A stretch of DNA of 64,000 bases, taken from positions 496,001 through 560,000 of the forward strand of contig JAMWCF010000001.1 of the NCBI GenBank assembly GCA_023818695.1. Reading direction: 5' to 3'. Within the stretch, counting starts at the first letter, position 1, and each line of letters opens with the position of its first letter. This DNA comes from Candidatus Omnitrophota bacterium (GTDB taxonomy: Bacteria; Omnitrophota; Koll11; 1-14-0-20-64-10). Below the pieces are notes generated by a model. That model made no database searches and was not told where the DNA came from. It saw nothing but the letters and a program-made list of their open reading frames with translations. The position numbers and the translations under genes were made by a program. Shown one piece after another: positions 11,645-20,072 of this stretch.

Positions 11645-12066
11645 CCGGTCACCTCGATCCCCATCGAGCGGGCTGTCCCTTCCACCATCTTGATCGCCTG
11701 CTCAAGGGAGGGAGTGTTCAAGTCCTGCACCTTCTTCTGGGCAATCTCCCTCAACTGCGTCCGCGTCACCTTGCCGACCTTCTCTCGGTTGGGCGTCCCC
11801 GACGCCTTGGCCAGGCCCGCCGCCCGCTTCAAAAGCACGGAAGCCGGCGGACTCTTGATGATGAAGGTGAAACTTCGGTCCTCGTAGGCGGTGATCACGA
11901 CCGGCAGAACGAGCCCTTCCTGCCCCTTCGATTGCGCGTTGAACTGCTTACAGAACTCCATGATGTTCAACCCGTGGGAACCCAGGGCGGGACCGACAGG
12001 AGGGGCCGGGTTCGCCGCCCCGGCGGGGCAATAAAGTTTGATGAGTGCTTTGACCTTTTTCGCCAT
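11641..12066 (-). CDS. rplK: 50S ribosomal protein L11
   Basis: GTPase-centre protein contacting the 23S thiostrepton loop, 141 residues. The Pro-rich N-terminal segment (ANPAPPVGPALGSHGLNIMEF) and the C-terminal rRNA-binding domain are complete. It sits three bases after nusG and overlaps rplA by four bases. Confidence 0.97.
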   Translation of the reverse strand: MAKKVKALIKLYCPAGAANPAPPVGPALGSHGLNIMEFCKQFNAQSKGQEGLVLPVVITAYEDRSFTFIIKSPPASVLLKRAAGLAKASGTPNREKVGKVTRTQLREIAQKKVQDLNTPSLEQAIKMVEGTARSMGIEVTG

Positions 12067-12068
12067 TC

Positions 12069-12599
12069 TTACACCTTTTCAACCTGCCAGTATTCCAGCT
12101 CCACCGGTGTCGCTCGCCCGAAGATGGTAACCATCACCTTGAGCTTGCCCTTCTCCGGATTGATCTCCTCCACCAGGCCGTTGAAGTTGCTGAACGGCCC
12201 CTCCGTGATCCGGACCGATTCCCCCCGGTCGAAAACAACCTTGGGGATCGGTTTTTCCATCTTCTCCTGCGAGGACTGCAGGATCTGATCCACTTCCTGC
12301 TCGCTTAAGGGGATCGGCCGGTTGCCGGACCCCACGAACCCCGCCACCCCGGGGATCGTCTTGATGAAGCCCCAGTTTTCGTCAGACATGTTCATCTGGA
12401 TCAGGACGTAGCCGGGGAAAACCCGGCGCTCCGAGATCTTCTTCTTCCCGCCTTTGACCTCGGAGATCTTCTCCATCGGAACGAGAACCTGCGTTACCTG
12501 TCCCTGGAACTGACCGGCGTCGATCGCTTTCTGAAGCGACACCCTGACCCTCTCTTCCTGCCCGGTCAGGGTATGAATCACAAACCACTGGGATTCCAT
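12069..12599 (-). CDS. nusG: Transcription antitermination factor NusG
   Basis: RNA-polymerase pausing/antitermination factor that links to the ribosome or Rho. The product is 176 residues from the ATG at 12599 (MESQWFVIHTLTGQEE); this start lies two bases after the secE stop and fits the family better than the upstream in-frame Met codons, which fall inside secE. The NGN domain is followed by a C-terminal KOW motif (GPFSNFNGLVEEINPEKGKL). Confidence 0.95.
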   Translation of the reverse strand: MESQWFVIHTLTGQEERVRVSLQKAIDAGQFQGQVTQVLVPMEKISEVKGGKKKISERRVFPGYVLIQMNMSDENWGFIKTIPGVAGFVGSGNRPIPLSEQEVDQILQSSQEKMEKPIPKVVFDRGESVRITEGPFSNFNGLVEEINPEKGKLKVMVTIFGRATPVELEYWQVEKV

Positions 12600-12601
12600 T
12601 G

Positions 12602-12787
12602 CTAACGCATGATCCAACTCATTAAACCAGCGCATACCCAATCAAAAAGAGCGATGATGGCCGACAGAAGCACCATCGTCACCACGACAACCTTGGCCGA
12701 TTCCAGCAATTCCTGCGGAGAGGCCCAGGAAACCTGGCCGAGTTCGTTCCGGACATCTCTTAAAAATGCCGCCGTCTTTCGAATCAT
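12602..12787 (-). CDS. secE: Preprotein translocase subunit SecE
   Basis: Small essential subunit that clamps SecY in the inner membrane. From the ATG at 12787 it is 61 residues: an amphipathic cytoplasmic segment (FLRDVRNELGQVSWAS) followed by one membrane helix (KVVVVTMVLLSAIIALF). An in-frame upstream start would add about 16 charged residues, which is not typical. It lies between tRNA-Trp and nusG in the conserved tuf-secE-nusG-rplK order. Confidence 0.93.
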   Translation of the reverse strand: MIRKTAAFLRDVRNELGQVSWASPQELLESAKVVVVTMVLLSAIIALFDWVCAGLMSWIMR

Positions 12788-12901
12788 CGCCTCATCCCGA
12801 AAAAGAAAAAAACGATCCCCCTTGGGTACTCCCAAGAATGTTCAGATCGCCTGATTAGGAACGGACAACAGCGGGAAACGCCGCCTGTGCCGGCCAACAT
12901 A

Positions 12902-12975
12902 CAGGCCTGGAGGGATTTGAACCCCCAACCATCGGATTTGGAGTCCGTTGCTCTACCAGTTGGAGCTACAGGCCT
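12902..12975 (-). tRNA. tRNA-Trp (CCA anticodon)
   Basis: A 74-base cloverleaf with 7-bp acceptor AGGCCTG/CAGGCCT, T-loop GGTTCAAATC and anticodon CCA in loop CTCCAAA. The 3' CCA is not encoded. It lies between rpmG and secE, and its first two bases lie inside the rpmG stop codon. Confidence 0.97.
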
Positions 12976-13123
12976 ACTTTGTTTCGCGGTGGAGGGTGTG
13001 GATCCGGCAAAACCGGCAGTACTTCTTCAGTTCCAAACGATCCGTGTGCAAGCGCTTATTCCTCTTCGTCGTATAATTCCGCCGGCTGCACTGCGTACAC
13101 GCCATGGTGATAATTTCCCGCAT
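12974..13123 (-). CDS. rpmG: 50S ribosomal protein L33, zinc-ribbon form
   Basis: Large-subunit protein of 49 residues, read as MREIITMACTQC..., with two CxxC pairs (CTQC and CRFC) and the family end HTLHRETK. It is the cysteine-containing, zinc-binding type of L33. The ATG at 13123 has GAGGGGG eight bases upstream. The TAG stop at 12974-12976 overlaps the first two bases of tRNA-Trp, so the mRNA must be cut at the stop codon when the tRNA is matured. Found by direct translation of the tuf-tRNA gap. Confidence 0.94.
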   Translation of the reverse strand: MREIITMACTQCSRRNYTTKRNKRLHTDRLELKKYCRFCRIHTLHRETK

Positions 13124-13175
13124 TTACGGATCCCCCTCGCTGAAACACCCACCGCAATAACAAACGCGCTTGGTT

Positions 13176-14369
13176 TTACGCGATAATCTCCGTCACGACG
13201 CCCGCTCCAACCGTCTTGCCCCCTTCCCGGATAGCGAACCGAAGTCCTTTCTCCATGGCGATCGGAGAGATCAACTCCACGTCCACGTTGGCGTTGTCAC
13301 CGGGCATGACCATCTCCACCCCTTTGGCAAGCGTGGCCACGCCGGTCACATCGGTCGTCCGGAAATAAAACTGGGGCCGGTAGCCGGTAAAGAACGGCGT
13401 GTGGCGGCCCCCTTCTTCCTTCGTCAAAGCGTACACTTCGGCCTTGAATTTCTTGTGAGGCGTGATCGAACCGGGCGCGGCTAAAACCATGCCCCGCTCC
13501 AAGTCCTTCTTGTCGATCCCGCGCAGCAGAACCCCGACATTGTCACCGGCCTGCCCCTCATCCAGAAGCTTTCGGAACATCTCGATACCGGTGACGACCG
13601 TCTTGGTCGGCTTGTCACGCAGCCCCACGATCTCCACTTCATCATTAAGCTTGACCTTGCCGCGCTCGATGCGGCCCGTGCCAACGGTCCCGCGGCCGGT
13701 GATCGAAAAAACGTCCTCCACGGCCATCAAAAGCGGCTTGTCGATCTCCCGCTTGGGGGTCGGGATAAACTCATCCACCGCCTTGATGAGATCGTGGATG
13801 CTCTTCTCCCCCTCCGGATCCCCCTGAGCCGCCTTCATGGCGCTGCCCCGGATGATCGGTGTCTTGTCGCCCGGAAACTGGTACTTGGTCAGCAGGTCGC
13901 GAACCTCCATCTCCACCAGGTCCAGCAATTCCTTGTCATCAACTAGATCGCACTTATTAAGGAAGACCACGATCGCCGGCACGCCGACCTGGCGGGCAAG
14001 CAGAATGTGCTCGCGGGTCTGAGGCATCGGCCCGTCCGGCGCGCTGACAACAAGAACGGCGCCATCCATCTGGGCGGCGCCGGTGATCATGTTCTTGATG
14101 TAGTCGGCATGACCAGGACAGTCCACATGAGCGTAATGCCGGTTGGCCGATTCGTATTCCACGTGCGCGATGCTGACGGTCAAAATCTTGCTCGCATCGC
14201 GTACGACGCCGCCTTTGGCGATATCGGCATAGTCCCTCACCTCGGCTTGACCGGTCTTGGAAAGTACCTTCGTAATGGCGCTGGTCAGCGTCGTTTTTCC
14301 ATGATCCACATGGCCGATGGTTCCGATGTTGACATGGGTTTTCTTACGCTCAAACTTTTCCTTTGCCAT
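13176..14369 (-). CDS. tuf: Elongation factor Tu
   Basis: GTPase that delivers aminoacyl-tRNA to the ribosome, 397 residues in three domains. G1 GHVDHGKTT, G3 DCPGH and G4 NKCD are intact. Switch I differs from the textbook form: residues 45-67 read RDYADIAKGGVVRDAS then KILTVSI, where most bacteria have KARGITI. The Mg-ligand Thr is kept (T64 by alignment to HVEY). This form matches what I remember of PVC-group EF-Tu. RBS GGAGGAGAGG precedes the ATG. Confidence 0.98.
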   Translation of the reverse strand: MAKEKFERKKTHVNIGTIGHVDHGKTTLTSAITKVLSKTGQAEVRDYADIAKGGVVRDASKILTVSIAHVEYESANRHYAHVDCPGHADYIKNMITGAAQMDGAVLVVSAPDGPMPQTREHILLARQVGVPAIVVFLNKCDLVDDKELLDLVEMEVRDLLTKYQFPGDKTPIIRGSAMKAAQGDPEGEKSIHDLIKAVDEFIPTPKREIDKPLLMAVEDVFSITGRGTVGTGRIERGKVKLNDEVEIVGLRDKPTKTVVTGIEMFRKLLDEGQAGDNVGVLLRGIDKKDLERGMVLAAPGSITPHKKFKAEVYALTKEEGGRHTPFFTGYRPQFYFRTTDVTGVATLAKGVEMVMPGDNANVDVELISPIAMEKGLRFAIREGGKTVGAGVVTEIIA

Positions 14370-14464
14370 CGTGGCCTCTCCTCCAAAAGGAAATACGGAT
14401 ACCTCGTGGGTATCTCATGTTCAGTTGACAACACAAATCGAAAAGAAAAACACCCGACACTTTA

Positions 14465-14537
14465 AGCTGGAGACGGGAATTGAACCCGTGACCCCGTCCT
14501 TACCAAGGACGTGCTCTACCAACTGAGCTACTCCAGC
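14465..14537 (-). tRNA. tRNA-Thr (GGT anticodon)
   Basis: A 73-base cloverleaf with acceptor GCTGGAG/CTCCAGC, D-loop AGCTCAGTTGGTAGAGC, anticodon loop CTTGGTA and T-loop GGTTCAATTC. The CCA end is not encoded. It is the first gene downstream of the promoter at 14591-14618 and precedes tuf. Confidence 0.97.
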
Positions 14538-14590
14538 AAGACAGCTGCTGGGCTTACCAAACCGCCAAAATTATAGGTGCAAAATACTTC

Positions 14591-14618
14591 ATTCTAACGA
14601 GATAGCAACTATTGTCAA
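14591..14618 (-). promoter_or_regulatory. Sigma70-type promoter for tRNA-Thr-tuf run
   Basis: TTGACA (14618-14613), a 16-base spacer and TAGAAT (14596-14591), in an AT-rich 130-base gap between tRNA-Gly and tRNA-Thr. It is placed to start the tRNA-Thr-tuf-rpmG-tRNA-Trp-secE-nusG transcript. Confidence 0.7.
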
Positions 14619-14657
14619 GAAAAAATATTATGGTTTTGTTACGCGGCAGGATTATAA

Positions 14658-14728
14658 AGCGGGTGACGGGAATCGAACCCGTATAACCTGCTTGGAAGGC
14701 AGGTACTCTACCATTGAGTTACACCCGC
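14658..14728 (-). tRNA. tRNA-Gly (TCC anticodon)
   Basis: A 71-base cloverleaf with acceptor GCGGGTG/CACCCGC, short D-arm AACTCAATGGTAGAGT, anticodon loop CTTCCAA (TCC) and T-loop GGTTCGATTC. No encoded CCA. Confidence 0.97.
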
Positions 14729-14801
14729 ATCGTGAGCTGAATTTCGAGAAACTCTTAACTCGCCACCCGACACTGACTATCTATCACATAGAACAGAAGT
14801 T

Positions 14802-14886
14802 CTGGGCAGGAGAGGGTTCGAACCTCTGTAGGCTTGCGCCAGCAGATTTACAGTCTGCCCTCGTTGGCCGCTTGAGTACCTGCCCA
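14802..14886 (-). tRNA. tRNA-Tyr (GTA anticodon)
   Basis: An 85-base class II tRNA with anticodon loop CTGTAAA (GTA) and a long variable arm (GGCGCAAGCC), as expected for Tyr. Acceptor TGGGCAG/CTGCCCA. The 3' end could be shifted by one base. Confidence 0.95.
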
Positions 14887-14898
14887 TAAGAACGTTTT

Positions 14899-14927
14899 AT
14901 TGTACGCACTCAAAAGGATGAAAACAA
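14899..14927 (-). promoter_or_regulatory. Putative promoter for tRNA-Tyr
   Basis: TTGTTT (14927-14922), a 17-base spacer and TACAAT (14904-14899), ending 13 bases before the tRNA-Tyr 5' end. The -35 is weak and the -10 is good. Confidence 0.5.
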
Positions 14928-14939
14928 GCCGGCTTACAT

Positions 14940-15149
14940 TCAACAAAACCAATTGAATTTTTTGGAGTACTGAATCCTGGCTTTTTGTCCGTTCTTCGGA
15001 ACTGCGAGGCGAAGTGTCATCGCGCCTTTACGCATCTGCCGCGAGTGGCGTACTTTGCTTGGATCCGAATAAACTTTCCCTCCCTCTCCGCAGCAAGATC
15101 GTATCTGTTGTTCTCCCCGTAAGGGATAAGGATGCGCCACCCGTTGCAT
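14940..15149 (-). CDS. Unidentified 69-codon ORF between tRNA genes
   Basis: Fills most of the 285-base gap between tRNA-Tyr and tRNA-Thr. The predicted peptide is basic, has a CCGEGG patch and no domain I can name. There is no convincing RBS, and the frame starts within 25 bases of a tRNA 3' end, so this may be non-coding spacer or a remnant of a repeat element. No terminator or other structure was seen in this gap. Confidence 0.15.
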   Translation of the reverse strand: MQRVAHPYPLRGEQQIRSCCGEGGKVYSDPSKVRHSRQMRKGAMTLRLAVPKNGQKARIQYSKKFNWFC

Positions 15150-15171
15150 CTATTTATCGATGATCAAACCA

Positions 15172-15244
<73 letters not shown>

Positions 15245-15252
15245 AAAGTCAT

Positions 15253-16083
15253 TTATTTCCGGGCAACCCGGCGGAAGGCCGCTGGCAGAAACCTTAAAAC
15301 ATCTCCGGCGGTCAAGGAGGTCTCCCCTACCTCCTTAGCGGCGAGATCGCCAGCCAGCCCGTGCAGGTAGACCCCAGCTCTCGCCGCTGTGAAGGGATCG
15401 CACCCCTGCCCGATCAGGGCGGCGATCACGCCGGTCAGCACGTCCCCCATGCCGGCAGTGGCCATACCGGGATTGCCGGTGCTGTTGAGATAGGTCCGGC
15501 CAACCGGCGAAGCGACGATCGTTTTGTGGCCCTTGAGAACCACCACAGCATTAAGCCGTTTCGCCGTCTGGAGAGCGGTCTTCTTCCTGTTTGCCTGAAC
15601 CTTTGAAACGGCTGTACCCAGAAGGTTCGCCATCTCACCCGGATGGGGGGTCAAGACCATCCCGCCCGCCCCGCTAGGACGCGACAGCTTTTTCAGACCT
15701 TTGAGCGCGATAATCCCATCAGCGTCCACCACCATCGGCTGTGTGGCGCTTCTGACCAGCCGCCGGACCAGAGCTTTCGGGCGGGCGGCGCGGGAGAGAC
15801 CGGGGCCCAGCGCGATCACATCCGCTTTCTGAAGGAGCTGCGGCAGGCGCTGCGTCGGGTGGACCATGATCTCCGGCGGAGCTTTGCAGGCGGCGATCGG
15901 ATAGATCTCTTTCGACACCGCCAGCGAGACCAACCCAGCGCCGGAACGAAGCGCCGCTTCAACGCAGAGGATTGGCGCCCCGACATACCCGACAGCACCG
16001 CCGATCACCAGAACGTGGCCGTAATCTCCTTTATGAGATCCCGGGCGCCTGGACAGGAGGCGCTTCGGCAGAGCCGGCTTCAT
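15253..16083 (-). CDS. nnrD: ADP-dependent (S)-NAD(P)H-hydrate dehydratase
   Basis: Repairs hydrated NAD(P)H using ADP or ATP. The 276-residue product is a ribokinase-fold YjeF C-terminal domain with the signature NPGMATAGMGDVLTG and LTPHPGEMANLL. The usual fused N-terminal epimerase (NnrE) domain is absent: the ATG at 16083 overlaps the acpS stop (ATGA), and the upstream open frame is acpS out of frame. A separate epimerase would have to be encoded elsewhere. Last protein gene of ftsH-folP-pdxJ-acpS-nnrD. Confidence 0.92.
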   Translation of the reverse strand: MKPALPKRLLSRRPGSHKGDYGHVLVIGGAVGYVGAPILCVEAALRSGAGLVSLAVSKEIYPIAACKAPPEIMVHPTQRLPQLLQKADVIALGPGLSRAARPKALVRRLVRSATQPMVVDADGIIALKGLKKLSRPSGAGGMVLTPHPGEMANLLGTAVSKVQANRKKTALQTAKRLNAVVVLKGHKTIVASPVGRTYLNSTGNPGMATAGMGDVLTGVIAALIGQGCDPFTAARAGVYLHGLAGDLAAKEVGETSLTAGDVLRFLPAAFRRVARK

Positions 16084-16451
16084 GGCTTGCAGGCCAGCGC
16101 CATCGCTACCGCATGTTCCTTGGTGTGTGTCAAGGAAAGCTGGATATCCAGCCGGGCCCAGCGGTTCATGGTCCCTTTCAACACCACCTTCGGCTGGCCG
16201 CTGGAGGCATGGACGATCTCCACATCTTTCCATTCCAAACCCAGCCCTTTGGGGGCGCCGAGCGCCTTGACCACCGCCTCCTTGGCGGCAAACCGGACGG
16301 CCAGATGCTGGAGGAACTGTTTACGGCCCTTAGCGTAAGCCAGCTCACGGGGGGTAAAGAGCCGGTTCAAGAAACGGTCCCCCCATTTCTCAACCGATTT
16401 TTTGAACCGCTGGACTTCGACGAGGTCGACACCGGTGCCGATCACCTTCAC
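16080..16451 (-). CDS. acpS: Holo-[acyl-carrier-protein] synthase
   Basis: Transfers 4'-phosphopantetheine from CoA to the Ser of acyl carrier proteins. 123 residues, with the two family signatures GTGVDLVEVQRF (N-terminal Asp metal ligand) and FAAKEAVVKALG (Glu/Lys). It overlaps pdxJ and nnrD by four bases each. It is the obvious candidate to activate the two ACPs in the island at 20-32 kb. Confidence 0.95.
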   Translation of the reverse strand: MKVIGTGVDLVEVQRFKKSVEKWGDRFLNRLFTPRELAYAKGRKQFLQHLAVRFAAKEAVVKALGAPKGLGLEWKDVEIVHASSGQPKVVLKGTMNRWARLDIQLSLTHTKEHAVAMALACKP

Positions 16452-17170
16452 GAAGAGTCCTCCCGGATCAGACCAATCATCTCCCGAACCGCCTGGTGGA
16501 TCCCCACCCCGATAGCCCTGGCCACGATGGAGAAGCCGATGTTGAGCTCCTCGATCCCCTCGATCGCCGCCACCGCTCTAACATTATCATAATCTAGGCC
16601 GTGGCCCGCCGCCACGATCAGCCCGCGGGAGCGGGCTTCCCTCACCGACGATTTCAGCTGCTGGAGGCACCGGGTGCGCTCGGCGGCGGATCCGGCGTCG
16701 GCGTAGGAGCCAGTATGCAGTTCCACTATCGGCACCTCCATCTTCTGCGCCAGAGCAATCTGAACCGGATCCGGATCGATAAAAAGGGAGACCCGGATCC
16801 CGGCTTTCCTCATCCGCGCAACGGCCCGCTCGACGCGGGACCATTCCCTTTTTAAGTTCAGGCCCCCTTCGGTGGTCAGTTCCTGCCGGCGTTCAGGGAC
16901 AAGGGTCGCCCGCTCCGGCTTCAGGCGACAGGCAATTCGGACGATATCCGGATGAGCCCCCATCTCCAGATTCAGGGGAATCGTGAGAACCTTCTTCGCG
17001 GCCCACAGATCCCTCTCCTGGATGTGGCGGCGGTCCTCCCGCAGATGGCAGACGATGCTGTCGCAGCCGGCCTGCTGGGCCGCCGCCGCGGCCCACACCG
17101 GATCTGGCACTTTTCCGCCCCTGGCCTGTCTTATCGTCGCCACATGATCCACGTTTACGCCGAGCCGCAT
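16448..17170 (-). CDS. pdxJ: Pyridoxine 5'-phosphate synthase
   Basis: Condenses 1-deoxyxylulose 5-phosphate with aminoacetone phosphate to give pyridoxine 5'-phosphate (DXP-dependent vitamin B6 pathway). 240 residues, TIM barrel. NVDHVATIRQARGG at the start, CHLREDRRHI and LNLEMG carry the conserved active-site His and Glu, and AGHGLDY plus ELNIGFSIVARAI form the phosphate-binding end. Seven bases from folP. Confidence 0.96.
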   Translation of the reverse strand: MRLGVNVDHVATIRQARGGKVPDPVWAAAAAQQAGCDSIVCHLREDRRHIQERDLWAAKKVLTIPLNLEMGAHPDIVRIACRLKPERATLVPERRQELTTEGGLNLKREWSRVERAVARMRKAGIRVSLFIDPDPVQIALAQKMEVPIVELHTGSYADAGSAAERTRCLQQLKSSVREARSRGLIVAAGHGLDYDNVRAVAAIEGIEELNIGFSIVARAIGVGIHQAVREMIGLIREDSS

Positions 17171-17177
17171 GGGACCC

Positions 17178-18017
17178 TCACGAGAAGCGGACCGCGTCCG
17201 CCATCTTCACCACCTGGCTCATGACCGCCACATCATGCACTCGGACAATGTCGGCGCCCAAAGAGGCGCAGATGGTGACCGCCGCCGCTGTCCCGAAAAG
17301 CCGGTCCTGCACAGGAAGACCCAGAACCGACTGGATGAAAGATTTTCTGGAGGGACCCATAACGACCGGAAAACCCAATGCCTTGAAGCGGGGAATCTCT
17401 TTGAGCAGGCGCAGGTTGTCGCCGGGACGCTTCCCGAACCCGATGCCGGGATCAATGAGGATCTTCTGATCGCTGATGCCGGCTTCCCGCGCTTTCCGGA
17501 CGGCTGTTTTGATCTCGGATAAGACCTCCGGGATCAGCCGCCGGTAGGCCGGCTTGACCTGCATGGTGCGGGGCGTGCCGCGCATGTGCATGAGGACGAC
17601 CGGCACACCGGCCTGCGCAACAACGGGTCCCATGTCGGGGTCCCGCAGCGCGGTCACGTCGTTGACCAGCGAGGCGCCGCTTTCAAGGGCGATCCGGGCT
17701 ACGACCGCTTTGGAGGTATCGATGGAGATCGGTATCTTCAACCGCTTTGAAAGCCGTTCGATCACCGGGATCACCCGGCGCAGCTCTTGTCGGACGGAAA
17801 CCGGCTGCGCGCCGGGACGGGTGGACTCCCCTCCGATATCGACGATATCCGCTCCTTCCGCTTCCATCTGAAGGGCTTTGGCGACCGCTTTGGACGGGCT
17901 GGCATAGCGACCGCCGTCGCTGAAGGAGTCCGGCGTCACGTTAAGGATCCCCATGAGGAGGGTTCTCTGACCAAGGGGCAAACGGAAACGTCCGCAGGAA
18001 AGGAAAGAAACCGACAT
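17178..18017 (-). CDS. folP: Dihydropteroate synthase
   Basis: Folate pathway: joins pABA to dihydropterin pyrophosphate. 279 residues from the ATG at 18017, a TIM barrel with GILNVTPDSFSDGG and DIGGESTRPGA. The C-terminal part has MGPSRKSF. It follows ftsH by 36 bases with a G-rich RBS. The ftsH-folP pairing is common in bacteria. Confidence 0.95.
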   Translation of the reverse strand: MSVSFLSCGRFRLPLGQRTLLMGILNVTPDSFSDGGRYASPSKAVAKALQMEAEGADIVDIGGESTRPGAQPVSVRQELRRVIPVIERLSKRLKIPISIDTSKAVVARIALESGASLVNDVTALRDPDMGPVVAQAGVPVVLMHMRGTPRTMQVKPAYRRLIPEVLSEIKTAVRKAREAGISDQKILIDPGIGFGKRPGDNLRLLKEIPRFKALGFPVVMGPSRKSFIQSVLGLPVQDRLFGTAAAVTICASLGADIVRVHDVAVMSQVVKMADAVRFS

Positions 18018-18053
18018 CAAACCCCCAACGTACTCAACAAAGGGCGACCAGGT

Positions 18054-20000
18054 TTATCCGGAAATGGATTCGGTCTCTCCGGCAGATTCTTGTTTTAACT
18101 CCGAGGGAGGCCCTTGCATCACGATCCGCTTCGCTTCGTCCCCGTCGATGACCTCTTTTTCCAAGAGAGTCTCTGCCAGCTTTTCGAGACGGTCTTTGTA
18201 CTGGGCGACGATCGCCTTCGCCTGCTTGTGGGCATCCTCGACGATCCGGCGGATCTCCTGGTCGATCAGAACGGCGGTCTGGTCCGAGTAGTTCTTCTCC
18301 TCCACGATGTCCCGCCCCAGGAAAACCATCCCTTCCCGCCGCCCGTAGGTCAAAGCCCCGAGACTGTCACTCATCCCGTAGCGGGTCACCATCTGGCGCG
18401 CCGTCTCCGTCGCCACCTCCAGGTCGTTCTGGGCGCCGGTGGTGATCTCGCTGAAAATCAGCTCCTCTGCCGCCCGTCCTCCCAGCATGACGGCCAGCTT
18501 CGCCAAAAGCTCCTTGCGGGTGGTGATGTACCGGTCCTCCAGCGGCATCTGCATCGTATAGCCCAGCGCCGCCGCCCCGCGGGGGATGATCGATATCTTG
18601 TGGACAGGATCGGTCCCCGGTACCATGATCGACACCAGGGCGTGGCCGGCCTCGTGATACGCTACGATCTTCTTCTCATAAGGGGAGATCACGCGGGATT
18701 TCCGTTCCGGTCCGGCCATCACCCGCTCGATCGCCTCCTCCATCTCCTTCATGGTCACCGTCTCCTTGTCCCGGCGGGCGGCCAGCAGGGCCGCCTCGTT
18801 GGCCAGGTTGGCCAGATCCGCTCCGGAGAAACCGGGCGTCTGGCGAGCAATCGATTTCAGGTCGACGGCGGGATCCAGCTTGACCTTCCGGACATGGACC
18901 TTTAGGATCTCCTCCCGGCCGACCAGGTCCGGCCGGTCCACGACGATCTGACGGTCAAACCGGCCGGGCCGCAGAAGAGCCGGATCCAGAACGTCCGGCC
19001 GGTTGGTGGCAGCCAGAAGGATCACCCCCTCCTGGGTGTTGAAGCCATCCATCTCGACCAAAAGGGCGTTGAGGGTTTGCTCCCTTTCATCGTGGCCGCC
19101 GCCGATGCCGGCAAACCGCTGGCGGCCGACCGCGTCAATCTCGTCAATGAAGATGATGCACCCCCGGGTGGAGGTCTTGGCCGACTTCTTCGCCTGTTCG
19201 AAGAGGTCCCGCACACGGGAAGCCCCCACGCCGACGAACATCTCCACGAAGTCGGAACCGCTGATCGAAAAGAATGGCACCCCCGCCTCCCCGGCCACCG
19301 CTTTGGCCAGCAAGGTTTTCCCGCAGCCAGGCGGACCCAGCAGGAGAACCCCTTTAGGGATCTTCCCTCCCAGCTTCTGGAATTTCTTCGGGTCCTTCAG
19401 GAATTCAATGACCTCCTGGAGCTCCTCCTTGGCCTCCCGGACCCCGGCCACATCCTCGAAAGTGACCTTCTTCCCCTCCTCCTCCGGCAAAACCTCCTTG
19501 GCCCGGCTCTTGCCGAAAGAGAGCAATCGTCCGCCCCCTCCCTGCGCTCCCCGGTAAAGGAGGAACCAGAAGGCGCCGAGGAACAGGAAAGGCCCTGCCA
19601 GGTTGAAAAGGAAATTCAACCAGAAGGACCCTTTGGCCGACTCCACACGGAAATCGGGAACTTTTTCCCTCAAGAGGCGGATCATGTCCGGGTCCTGCTG
19701 GGGTATCACCACTTCAAAACGCTTGCGGTCGAACGTCTCGCCCCGGATCAGGTTGTCCATCAGAACGACGGTGCGGATCCTCTGGGCGGTGTCGTTGTTG
19801 GCAACCCAGGAATAGAACTCGCTGTAGGAGATCTCCTGCGGGACCCCCTTCATGGTCAGGGCCCCGAACCAGTACATGTAGAAGAGAACAAAAAAGATCC
19901 CCCCAAACACAAACCACCGGAACATCCTCTGATTCGGTCTGTTCGGAGGAGTCGGCGGTGCGGACGGCAACGGCGTTTTTCCACCTTCAAGTGTCGGCAT
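18054..20000 (-). CDS. ftsH: ATP-dependent zinc metalloprotease FtsH
   Basis: Membrane-anchored AAA+ protease for quality control of membrane and short-lived cytosolic proteins. 648 residues: a Pro-rich N-terminus, membrane helix 1 (about 28-49), a periplasmic domain, helix 2 (about 126-149), Walker A GPPGCGKT (222-229), Walker B IIFIDEID (282-289), the second region of homology, and the zinc site HEAGH (449-453). In many bacteria tilS lies just upstream; here tilS is 12.8 kb away because of the island inserted at 20.06 kb. Confidence 0.97.
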   Translation of the reverse strand: MPTLEGGKTPLPSAPPTPPNRPNQRMFRWFVFGGIFFVLFYMYWFGALTMKGVPQEISYSEFYSWVANNDTAQRIRTVVLMDNLIRGETFDRKRFEVVIPQQDPDMIRLLREKVPDFRVESAKGSFWLNFLFNLAGPFLFLGAFWFLLYRGAQGGGGRLLSFGKSRAKEVLPEEEGKKVTFEDVAGVREAKEELQEVIEFLKDPKKFQKLGGKIPKGVLLLGPPGCGKTLLAKAVAGEAGVPFFSISGSDFVEMFVGVGASRVRDLFEQAKKSAKTSTRGCIIFIDEIDAVGRQRFAGIGGGHDEREQTLNALLVEMDGFNTQEGVILLAATNRPDVLDPALLRPGRFDRQIVVDRPDLVGREEILKVHVRKVKLDPAVDLKSIARQTPGFSGADLANLANEAALLAARRDKETVTMKEMEEAIERVMAGPERKSRVISPYEKKIVAYHEAGHALVSIMVPGTDPVHKISIIPRGAAALGYTMQMPLEDRYITTRKELLAKLAVMLGGRAAEELIFSEITTGAQNDLEVATETARQMVTRYGMSDSLGALTYGRREGMVFLGRDIVEEKNYSDQTAVLIDQEIRRIVEDAHKQAKAIVAQYKDRLEKLAETLLEKEVIDGDEAKRIVMQGPPSELKQESAGETESISG

Positions 20001-20056
20001 ACTTTTCCCTTTTTAAGACAATGATTGAGTCTACCAGATTCTGGGATTGAATTCAG

Positions 20057-20072
20057 CTTATTTCCGTCGAAG
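20057..20072. repeat. Left outer direct repeat of the island
   Basis: CTTATTTCCGTCGAAG lies immediately before the TGT end of the left IS copy. It matches CTTATTCCCGTCGAAG at 32806-32821, immediately after the ACA end of the right IS copy, in 15 of 16 positions. The right copy is the 3' end of tilS with its stop codon. This is the pattern of a target-site duplication around the whole unit. Confidence 0.8.

Noticed and set aside
14398..14414. GATACC/GGTATC hairpin in the tuf leader as a regulatory element
   Set aside because: Only six base pairs, not linked to a known ligand motif or a terminator; could be chance.
20034..20044. CCAGATTCTGG palindrome upstream of ftsH as a regulator site
   Set aside because: Five-base arms only, and no convincing -35/-10 pair around it.
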